NCBI GenBank assembly: GCA_964371865.1
Contig: CAYJOR010000070.1
Coordinates: 1 to 12,334, forward strand
DNA: 12,334 nucleotides
Source of the DNA: CAYJAZ01 sp964371865
Lineage (GTDB): Bacteria; Desulfobacterota; Desulfovibrionia; Desulfovibrionales; Desulfovibrionaceae
Direction: 5' to 3'
Part shown: positions 7,166-12,334 of the stretch, in pieces
Position numbering within the stretch: the first letter of the stretch is position 1
Layout: every line of letters starts with the position of its first letter
Notes under the pieces: model-generated
The model's database searches: none
What the model saw: only the letters and a program-made list of their open reading frames with translations
Told to the model about the DNA's origin: nothing
Program-made: the position numbers and the translations under genes

Positions 7166-7193
7166 AAAAAAAGACATGGCAAAAGCCATGTCT
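7166..7193 (-). terminator. Rho-independent terminator of the small secreted protein gene
   Basis: A perfect 9-bp stem, AGACATGGC (7172-7180) and GCCATGTCT (7185-7193), with a four-base loop. Read on the minus strand it is followed directly by six T (7171 down to 7166). It lies 24 bp past the stop at 7218 and separates this gene from the protease. Confidence 0.9.
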
Positions 7194-7217
7194 CTTACAA
7201 TATTTCAAAAATTTAAA

Positions 7218-7559
7218 TTATTCGCCTGAAATTGTGCCGTCATCATGTAGATATACTCTTGATACGCCTGAAAAATCTAGATTTTCAAATGCAACATAAC
7301 CACCATCGCCATCAACAGCGATTAAGTCCCAACCGCTATCTCCACCTTGAAGATCGAAGGTGATTTCATAGTCAGGAGGAAGAATTCCGCCTTCAAGTAA
7401 GTTAGCGCCAGCATCATCGCTTTCAGTATCAGAAAGACTAAGAGCGTGAATATCGAAACCTGTTGAGTTAACAACAGTAACGTTACGAGCAAAAGCCGAT
7501 GCTGAAAGGATTAGTGTCATCACTAATGCAAAAAAAGGAATTGAAAGAAATTTTTTCAT
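7218..7559 (-). CDS. Small acidic secreted protein, function unknown
   Basis: A 113-residue protein with a clear signal peptide (charged MKK, hydrophobic core at 5-19, cleavage after ASAFA, about residue 24). The mature part of about 89 residues is strongly acidic, cysteine-free and rich in beta-type sequence: NVTVVNSTGFDIHAL at 26-40, an acidic stretch at 44-56, EITFDL at 65-70, GWDLIAVDGDGGYVAFENLDF at 76-96 and RVYLHDD at 101-107. I recall small secreted proteins in Gram-negative bacteria with the same layout (N-x-T-G near the start, W-D-L-x-x-x-D-x-x-G in the middle), but no function is known to me. ATG 7559 has GGAG 8 bp upstream. It has one of the best promoters in the window and its own terminator, so it is probably well expressed and monocistronic. 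Confidence 0.82.
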   Translation of the reverse strand: MKKFLSIPFFALVMTLILSASAFARNVTVVNSTGFDIHALSLSDTESDDAGANLLEGGILPPDYEITFDLQGGDSGWDLIAVDGDGGYVAFENLDFSGVSRVYLHDDGTISGE

Positions 7560-7613
7560 GTTTTTGTTCTCCGTATTTGATTGCTGTTTATTTTAAATAA
7601 AATCAACACAGAC

Positions 7614-7642
7614 ATTCTACAAAAAATATTATACTTTGTCAA
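7614..7642 (-). promoter_or_regulatory. Strong sigma-70 promoter of the small secreted protein
   Basis: On the minus strand a perfect TTGACA (7637-7642) is followed after exactly 17 bp by TAGAAT (7614-7619), one base off consensus. The transcript would start near 7607, giving a leader of about 48 bases. Confidence 0.75.
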
Positions 7643-7839
7643 TAAAGTATTCCAAATTCATAAATAAGCTATAACATACTTATTTTACGTGCTTTTTCAA
7701 ATTTTAAAAATCACAAAAAATTTATTTTTGAAATATTACCCTCACTTATCTTCTTCAAAAAAAATAAATCAATTATTTATAATAGTTACGACTTACTCTA
7801 GAGATAATCAGAGCTGCACAATATTTAGAGCATATTTTA

Positions 7840-7877
7840 AAAGGGGAAAACATACTTTATGCCATATTTTCCCCTTT
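7840..7877 (-). terminator. Terminator hairpin of the mlaC-mlaA operon
   Basis: An 11-bp perfect stem, AAAGGGGAAAA (7840-7850) and TTTTCCCCTTT (7867-7877), with a 16-base loop. It starts 25 bp past the mlaA stop. The T-rich part is inside the stem arm and the following bases are AT-rich rather than a pure T-run. Confidence 0.6.
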
Positions 7878-7901
7878 ATATTTTAATGCAAACTATAAAT
7901 T

Positions 7902-8657
7902 CTACTTAAAATGTGAAAGATGTTCTTCTATCAAACCTTTTCTTCTATTTTCTGTAGCATCACGAACAGCTATGTATGGATCTATTGCACTTTCTGTTAA
8001 TGCTTCATATGGCATATAAATTTGATCTAAATTATTAAAGTTCAAACCTGCATTAGCAATTGTAGATTCTATCGGCAATACATATCCAACAGGATCCATA
8101 GCTATATCTCCAACAAAGCCAAATGTATCACGAATGTTTCTAGGACCAAAGAAAGGTAACACAAAGCTAGGTCCGCTTGGAACTCCCCAGCGGGCAAGAG
8201 TTACACCGAAATCGTAAGCATTTGGATTATAGTAAACAAGTGATTCTTCAGTGCTTGCAACATCAGCAAGACCTAAACTTGTGACTGTATTTACAATAAA
8301 ATGTCCAAACTCAACACTTGCACCGGCAAAATCGAGTTGTAAAACTGCATTTATCATACGTATAGGAGTCATTAAGTTATCTGAAAAATTAGATAGTCCT
8401 GAACGTACTTTTTTAGGTACTACATAAGAATAGCCTTTATGTACAGGCTTTATTATATTGAGCAATACAAAGTCATTGAAAGAGTGCATTACACGATTGT
8501 ACCCCTCAAGAGGATCAGAAACTTCCACTTCTTCATCGTAATCATCAAAAGAAATTTCCTCAACGAGCGGTGGATTTACAACTTCTTTAGAGGTACAAGC
8601 TTGCAGCATAAGCAATGTACAAACAATTACCCCTAATGATAGGACTTTCTTAATCAT
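7902..8657 (-). CDS. mlaA: MlaA/VacJ outer-membrane lipoprotein
   Basis: A 251-residue member of the MlaA (VacJ) family, the outer-membrane part of the system that removes misplaced phospholipids from the outer leaflet and hands them to periplasmic MlaC. The lipoprotein signal is clear: MIKK start, hydrophobic stretch and lipobox LQAC with lipidated Cys21. An acidic linker (33-49) follows, then the family hallmark DPLEGYNR (48-55), the helical body NDFVLLNIIKP...NLMTPIR (61-100), and the conserved GVPSGPSFVLPFFGPRN segment (158-174) followed by RD and T. The length is normal. ATG 8657 is preceded by GGGAG (8663-8667), whose first base in the minus-strand direction overlaps the mlaC stop codon; the genes are 9 bp apart and surely one operon. 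The MlaBDEF transporter genes are not in the window. Confidence 0.93.
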   Translation of the reverse strand: MIKKVLSLGVIVCTLLMLQACTSKEVVNPPLVEEISFDDYDEEVEVSDPLEGYNRVMHSFNDFVLLNIIKPVHKGYSYVVPKKVRSGLSNFSDNLMTPIRMINAVLQLDFAGASVEFGHFIVNTVTSLGLADVASTEESLVYYNPNAYDFGVTLARWGVPSGPSFVLPFFGPRNIRDTFGFVGDIAMDPVGYVLPIESTIANAGLNFNNLDQIYMPYEALTESAIDPYIAVRDATENRRKGLIEEHLSHFK

Positions 8658-8666
8658 AACCGCTCC

Positions 8667-9290
8667 CTATTTTTCTGTGACAGGTTTATCTAAAACTTCT
8701 TTTGCTTTTTGTTCAATTTTAGCAATAAGTTCATCTGGCGCATCAGTAGCTAGAATACTGCTAAACTGTTCACGGTAGTTCTTGATAAGACTTATATTTT
8801 CAAAAAGCACATCATAAACAACCCATTTACCATTTTTTTGAAGCATACGGAATGCCACAGGGTATAATTTACCCTTTGAAGTTACATTACCACGAACCTC
8901 TACTCTTGTACCATTATTTCCTTCAAGTGCAGAAGTATATTCTATTGATTCCCCGTCATACTCATCAAGCGCACCGATATAAGTATTTCTAAGTAAATGA
9001 GTAAATGCTAAAACAAAGCGTGTTTTCTCATCTTCTGAAAATGTTCTCCATCTTTTACCAACGGTACGAGTTGAGAATTCTTCAAAATCAAACGTATCCA
9101 TAACGATTTCTTCAGCTTTTGCTTTCATTTCAGCTTTTTTAGCCGGATTATCGTAGTCTGGATTATTAAATATTGCAAATAGAGCATCACCTTTAGTTTG
9201 TAGTATAGATAAAGCTTCGTCCTTTCCTGCTTCTGCTCCAAAAGGAAGCACAAACAAAGATAACAATAAAATAAAAATTACTTTTTTCAT
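8667..9290 (-). CDS. mlaC: MlaC-family periplasmic phospholipid-binding protein
   Basis: A 207-residue protein of the MlaC/Ttg2D family, a soluble periplasmic shuttle that carries one phospholipid between MlaA in the outer membrane and the MlaFEDB transporter in the inner membrane. Residues 1-21 are a signal peptide (cleavage after AEA). The MlaC domain spans about 24-195: the amphipathic start with FDFEEFSTRTVGKRWRTFS (67-85), the ENTRY-type helix RFVLAFTHLLRNTYIGALDEY (91-111), and the strand-rich end (VEVRGNV, YPVAFRML, GKWVVYDVLFENISLIKNYR) that closes with the typical 'V-E-G-x-S-L-x-x-x-Y-R' pattern, here VLFENISLIKNYR. ATG 9290 has GGGG about 7 bp upstream. First gene of the mlaC-mlaA operon, with a good promoter at 9321-9349. 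Confidence 0.92.
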   Translation of the reverse strand: MKKVIFILLLSLFVLPFGAEAGKDEALSILQTKGDALFAIFNNPDYDNPAKKAEMKAKAEEIVMDTFDFEEFSTRTVGKRWRTFSEDEKTRFVLAFTHLLRNTYIGALDEYDGESIEYTSALEGNNGTRVEVRGNVTSKGKLYPVAFRMLQKNGKWVVYDVLFENISLIKNYREQFSSILATDAPDELIAKIEQKAKEVLDKPVTEK

Positions 9291-9320
9291 AAAAAAACCC
9301 CAATTTCAAAATAAAAAAGT

Positions 9321-9349
9321 TTTATATACATTTTTAAGCATATGGTCAA
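9321..9349 (-). promoter_or_regulatory. Promoter of the mlaC-mlaA operon
   Basis: On the minus strand TTGACC (9344-9349), 17 bp, TATAAA (9321-9326): each hexamer is one base off the housekeeping consensus with ideal spacing. The transcript would start near 9314, about 24 bases before the mlaC start. Confidence 0.7.
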
Positions 9350-9401
9350 GTAGATTATAACTGATTAGAATCGTGTCTATTTTTTAGGAAAATTACAACA
9401 T

Positions 9402-9431
9402 AAAAAGCTTGCCTCTTTGATAGAAGCAAGC
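9402..9431 (-). terminator. Rho-independent terminator of flgE
   Basis: On the minus strand a 10-bp stem (GCTTGCTTCT with AGAGGCAAGC, one T-G wobble) closes a five-base loop and is followed by TTTTT (9406 down to 9402). It lies 72 bp past the flgE stop. The region between (9432-9503) holds a short C-rich/G-rich inverted repeat and nothing else I can name. Confidence 0.88.
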
Positions 9432-9503
9432 CTAATATGGTAACATCCCCACAAGTACGGGAGGGATATGTACTTTTACATGAAAATGTTATTTATTTGT
9501 TAG

Positions 9504-11717
9504 TTATCGTTTTAAGTTGATAACAGATTCAAGCATTGTATCAACAGTAGTTACTACTTTTGAGTTACCTTGATAACCACGTTGAGTAGTAATCATAAGA
9601 ACGAATTCAGTTGCAAGGTCAACGTTTGATTGTTCGATAGCATTAGAAGTAATTGTTCCAAGGCCTGCTACACCGGCAGGACCCGATTTAGGATCGCCTG
9701 ATGCTAGAGTTTGAGAATAAAGGTTTCCGCCTTCTCTATAAAGATTTTGAGGACTTGTGAAATCATACATTACTATTTGGAAGAGCTGCTGAGTAATACC
9801 ATTTGAGTAAACACCTGCAAGCACACCATTTTCATCTACGTAGTAACTTGATAAGTTACCAAAACCATAACCGTTTTGACTTCTGCTATAGTTCGCTGAT
9901 GCACCATTTTGACTTTGCATTGCATTATCAAGAATTTTAGGATCGTTCATTTCTGATACAGCTGTAGCACTTACTGGTGTTGCCTCAGTGAAAATGCTAG
10001 CATCAACATCTGCTACACTGCTTGCGGTATTATAAAGATAAGCTAATTTTTCTAATTCACTTGTACCAGCTTTAAGCTGAAATTTGAATGCGTTATCATC
10101 AACTGGTAATGTAGCAAGAGCTGTTACATTTGTAAGACCCGCTAGTTCAGCTTGAGCTGCTGTTGCATCTCCTGGAGTAGCTGTAGAACCAGTAATAGTT
10201 TTCACAGTGCCATTTGCTAAATCATTTATATAGTTAGTGAAAGTATAAGGCATATTTGCGCCTGTACCGTCATCTACTGTAAATCCAGCTTTATCCCAAT
10301 CATCTTCTGCTAAATCTAGAGCTGTATGAGTAGGTTTTGAAGCTGCAGGATCATAAGTTAGGTTATTGAGATAGAATTCAGGACCTTTTGTTGGATCTAA
10401 AGAATTATAACCAGGATTGTATGTATACGGTTCAACTTCTAAATCAGCTAAGCTACCGTTAGCAGGGTTCCAAGGAGAGTCAATATTAGAAACTTTCATA
10501 CCAAAGCTCAACTCGATACCGTACTGAGCGCCTTTATCTGAACCTGAAGTTTGTGCATCAATAACACCTGTAAAGTTAGGTGAAATAATAGGATAACCAT
10601 TTGCTGATACACCAGCAGATTGCCAGCTTGCTGAACTTTCAGGATCTACTGCAGGAATAGTTTTGAATGTGCCACTTGCTTCATCAAAAACTTCTACATA
10701 ATCAGTAGGGTCAGTTGATGGGCTTGAGTCACCTAATAAAGTATAACAAGATTGGTTTAATGCTTGTCCTGATGAACTAAAGGTAATTGTACCTGCTGCT
10801 AAAAGACCCGCATTTTTAGTTGATGACATATCAACAATTGTTACTTCATCGGTAATAGGATCAACTTCAGCATATTGTCTCATATCTTCAGCAGGATCCA
10901 TAGTTACGATATATTCCCACATATCGCCTTCACCGCCGGTAAAGTCGTTAGAATCAACTTTATCATAATAAACTGTAAGAGTATGTTTAACACCTGCTTC
11001 ATCATAAACATCAATAGTATCTTGATATGAATACGCTTCTTGTGGAAGTGGAGGCGCATCATCATTTGCAGGAGGTTGTGTACCGTCCCAAATATGGAAT
11101 AAACTTGTAAATGGACTACTTGGTACAGATGATTTATCTTCTGCTTCTTGTGAAAGGTTAGAAGATATTGTTATTTCTGATGTACCGAAAGGTTGAATTG
11201 TCCAAGCATCTAATTTAATATCAGTTGGCGAACCTGTTCCAAGAACTGCGGAAGTTGATTCAGTTGCATTACCGCTTAATCCACCAGATGCACGAGTTAC
11301 GCCGCCTCTATTATCAATTTCCCACCCTTGTAGAGCATAACCATTAGGATCAACAAGATAACCGTCTTTATCAAAAGTAAAGTTACCTGCACGAGTATAG
11401 AACATTTGATCAGAACCAGTTGGGCTAACTTGGAAGAAACCTGAACCACTAATTGCAAGGTCAGTCGGGTTTGTTGTACTCTCGTAAGGACCTTGACTAA
11501 AAGAGGTAATAATTGTTTGCGGAGTTACACCTTGACCAACTTGATTAAGTCCACTACCATTATATGAGCTCACATACATAAGATCTGCAAAGTCCATACG
11601 CTGTGATTTAAAGCCAATAGTATTTACGTTCGCAATATTGTTACCGATAACATTCATTTTATCGCCATGTGCGAGCATTCCAGAAACACCTGTCCACATA
11701 CTTGCTGTTAAACTCAT
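9504..11717 (-). CDS. flgE: Flagellar hook protein FlgE, large Desulfovibrio-type
   Basis: A 737-residue hook protein, which polymerises into the curved joint between the flagellar rod and filament. The N-terminal rod/hook motif is clear (NNIANVNTIGFKS, 26-38), as is the C-terminal coiled D0 segment (SNVDLATEFVLMITTQRGYQGNSKVVTTVDTMLES, near the end) with the terminal NLKR. In between lie the exposed D1-D2 and further domains, rich in Thr, Ser, Asp and Gly; at 737 residues it is nearly twice the length of the enteric protein (about 400), as I recall for Desulfovibrio hooks. It has no signal peptide, in line with export by the flagellar type III system. ATG 11717 has a strong ribosome site (GGAGGG, 11723-11728). 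It is monocistronic here, with a sigma-54 promoter and its own terminator; no other flagellar gene is visible. Confidence 0.95.
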   Translation of the reverse strand: MSLTASMWTGVSGMLAHGDKMNVIGNNIANVNTIGFKSQRMDFADLMYVSSYNGSGLNQVGQGVTPQTIITSFSQGPYESTTNPTDLAISGSGFFQVSPTGSDQMFYTRAGNFTFDKDGYLVDPNGYALQGWEIDNRGGVTRASGGLSGNATESTSAVLGTGSPTDIKLDAWTIQPFGTSEITISSNLSQEAEDKSSVPSSPFTSLFHIWDGTQPPANDDAPPLPQEAYSYQDTIDVYDEAGVKHTLTVYYDKVDSNDFTGGEGDMWEYIVTMDPAEDMRQYAEVDPITDEVTIVDMSSTKNAGLLAAGTITFSSSGQALNQSCYTLLGDSSPSTDPTDYVEVFDEASGTFKTIPAVDPESSASWQSAGVSANGYPIISPNFTGVIDAQTSGSDKGAQYGIELSFGMKVSNIDSPWNPANGSLADLEVEPYTYNPGYNSLDPTKGPEFYLNNLTYDPAASKPTHTALDLAEDDWDKAGFTVDDGTGANMPYTFTNYINDLANGTVKTITGSTATPGDATAAQAELAGLTNVTALATLPVDDNAFKFQLKAGTSELEKLAYLYNTASSVADVDASIFTEATPVSATAVSEMNDPKILDNAMQSQNGASANYSRSQNGYGFGNLSSYYVDENGVLAGVYSNGITQQLFQIVMYDFTSPQNLYREGGNLYSQTLASGDPKSGPAGVAGLGTITSNAIEQSNVDLATEFVLMITTQRGYQGNSKVVTTVDTMLESVINLKR

Positions 11718-11801
11718 GGTATCCCTCCCTAGAGTTTGTTGTTATTTTCTAATTTCCAAATTCGGAATCTTTTTCCGTTTTTGTTTCGATATGTACATAT
11801 A

Positions 11802-11817
11802 AGCAAATAGCGTGCCA
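11802..11817 (-). promoter_or_regulatory. Sigma-54 promoter of flgE
   Basis: On the minus strand TGGCACG (11811-11817), four bases, then TTGCT (11802-11806): an exact match to the -24/-12 consensus TGGCAC-N5-TTGCT. The transcript should begin near 11791, leaving about 73 bases of leader. Sigma-54 control implies an enhancer-binding activator of the FlrC/NtrC kind encoded elsewhere. Confidence 0.88.
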
Positions 11818-11918
11818 AAGTTTATTTTAAAATTTAAAGCAATTAACACAATAAATTATAAAAAAACCCCCCGATAATTAAGGAATTTTTTTCTTTAAGA
11901 CTTTAATTTCCTACAACT

Positions 11919-11950
11919 TTTTCCTAGCGACTCTTGACTTACTAGGAAAA
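11919..11950 (+). repeat. Inverted repeat A upstream of the rubredoxin gene
   Basis: Perfect 9-bp arms TTTTCCTAG (11919-11927) and CTAGGAAAA (11942-11950) with a 14-base loop. The right arm overlaps the left arm of the next inverted repeat by two bases. Confidence 0.6.
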
Positions 11951-11961
11951 TCTGATACAGT
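11934..11961 (+). promoter_or_regulatory. Possible promoter of the rubredoxin gene
   Basis: TTGACT (11934-11939) with TACAGT (11956-11961) after 16 bp. The -10 box is mediocre, and TATTAT at 11984-11989 is an alternative -10. The hexamers lie inside the two inverted repeats, as an operator-controlled promoter would. Confidence 0.35.
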
Positions 11962-11977
11962 TAATCTAAATCAGATT
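11949..11977 (+). repeat. Inverted repeat B upstream of the rubredoxin gene
   Basis: Perfect 8-bp arms AATCTGAT (11949-11956) and ATCAGATT (11970-11977), with a 13-base spacer. With a two-base bulge the pairing extends outward to AGG (11944-11946) and CCT (11978-11980), so it competes with inverted repeat A for the CTAGGAAAA segment. Confidence 0.6.
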
Positions 11978-12037
11978 CCTAAGTATTATGTTTTATGCTC
12001 GGCATTATTTTCCATTAATTTAAACTAGTTAACAGAT

Positions 12038-12042
12038 GGAGG
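12038..12042 (+). promoter_or_regulatory. Ribosome site that fixes the rubredoxin start
   Basis: GGAGG lies 5 bp before ATG 12048. An in-frame ATG at 12036 overlaps this site and so cannot be the start it serves, which sets the protein at 59 rather than 63 residues. Confidence 0.85.
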
Positions 12043-12047
12043 TTATA

Positions 12048-12227
12048 ATGAGTGATCCTAAAGATATGTGGCGTTGCCCTATCGCAAACTGCGGATACGT
12101 CTACGATAAAGATCGTGGCGATAAAAGAGCTAAAGTTCCCGCAGGTACAGCCTTTGAAGATTTAGATGAAGAGTGGAAATGCCCAGTTTGTAAGTGCTCT
12201 AAACAAAAATTCACTTGCATGGGATAG
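12048..12227 (+). CDS. Rubredoxin with atypical Cys-X4-Cys knuckle
   Basis: A 59-residue iron protein that carries single electrons in the cytoplasm, in sulfate reducers commonly to oxygen- or superoxide-detoxifying enzymes. The iron ligands are Cys10, Cys15, Cys45 and Cys48. The second knuckle is the normal CPVC, but the first has four residues between its cysteines (CPIANCGY) instead of the usual two. Other family features are intact: Gly16-Tyr17, Tyr19, the PAGTAFEDL segment (31-39), Trp43. Two further cysteines (50, 57) are unusual. From memory, a second-type rubredoxin with this spacing was described in Desulfovibrio desulfuricans; its exact partner is unclear to me. The start is ATG 12048 because GGAGG lies just before it. 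It is divergent from flgE, and what follows is lost in the poly-G end. Confidence 0.92.
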   Translation: MSDPKDMWRCPIANCGYVYDKDRGDKRAKVPAGTAFEDLDEEWKCPVCKCSKQKFTCMG

Positions 12228-12242
12228 ATTTATTTTGTTTTT

Positions 12243-12334
<92 letters not shown>

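Larger units (their letters stand above)
7560..7901. other. Intergenic region: promoter and terminator, no gene seen
   Basis: These 342 bases hold the promoter of the small secreted protein on the minus strand (7614-7642) and, at the far end, the stem-loop that ends the mlaC-mlaA operon (7840-7877). Between about 7645 and 7838 I see only AT-rich sequence with no ribosome-site-supported gene on either strand. Confidence 0.6.
11718..12047. other. Divergent intergenic region of flgE and rubredoxin
   Basis: These 330 bases hold the flgE leader (with a small CGGAA/TTCCG hairpin at 11763-11777), the sigma-54 promoter at 11802-11817, a stretch with runs of A and C near 11862-11874, and the two inverted repeats and putative promoter of the rubredoxin gene (11919-11977). 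I see no gene in it. Confidence 0.7.

Noticed and set aside
7689..7886. Plus-strand open frame of 65 codons in the intergenic region before mlaA
   Set aside because: No ribosome site, composition like random AT-rich DNA, and it runs through the operon terminator hairpin.
9468..9503. Tiny plus-strand frame of 11 codons with GGGAGG just before its ATG, next to the flgE stop
   Set aside because: The G-rich motif resembles a ribosome site, but there is no promoter or downstream gene on that strand and the frame is too short to judge; probably chance within the flgE 3' region.
12036..12047. Upstream in-frame ATG giving a 63-residue rubredoxin
   Set aside because: It overlaps the GGAGG ribosome site that is ideally spaced for ATG 12048, and the added residues MEVI are not typical of the family.

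Overview
The window is AT-rich (roughly one third G+C by eye) and looks like the end of a contig from a low-GC member of the Desulfovibrionaceae or a close relative. The inference rests on three proteins: a Desulfovibrio-type flagellar hook protein FlgE of 737 residues behind a near-perfect sigma-54 promoter, a rubredoxin with the unusual Cys-X4-Cys first knuckle (a type I recall from Desulfovibrio), and an MlaC/MlaA pair. Species cannot be fixed from the sequence alone.

Left part (1-1995): the debris of a tRNA-associated integrated element. A Zeta-toxin-family P-loop kinase (215-730) is followed after 2 bp by a small gene of 59 codons (733-912), then by a hairpin. Converging on them is the C-terminal 234 residues of a P4-type tyrosine integrase (1001-1705, minus), with all catalytic residues visible but no N-terminal half. 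A tRNA with anticodon CAT (1920-1995, minus) has its 3' end pointing at the integrase, the standard layout of a tRNA attachment site. A tRNA promoter and a tRNA-proximal hairpin are visible.

Middle part (2228-7559): a membrane-bound Cache-PAS-GGDEF diguanylate cyclase with intact catalytic motif and inhibitory site; a convergent TetR regulator with a perfect palindrome over its own promoter region; a secreted trypsin-like serine protease fused to Sel1-like repeats; and a small acidic secreted protein of unknown function with its own strong promoter and terminator.

Right part (7902-12227): a two-gene mlaC-mlaA operon (outer-membrane lipid asymmetry) with its own promoter and terminator; a monocistronic flgE with a sigma-54 promoter and a terminator; and, on the plus strand, the rubredoxin gene preceded by two overlapping inverted repeats. 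The window ends in about 90 bases of almost pure G, which looks like a sequencing or assembly artefact.

Most genes here are single transcription units, each with a recognisable promoter or terminator. Common themes are the cell envelope and periplasm (protease, small secreted protein, MlaC, MlaA), motility and signalling (FlgE, diguanylate cyclase), and the remnant of a mobile element carrying a probable toxin module. No CRISPR array, rRNA or insertion sequence was found.
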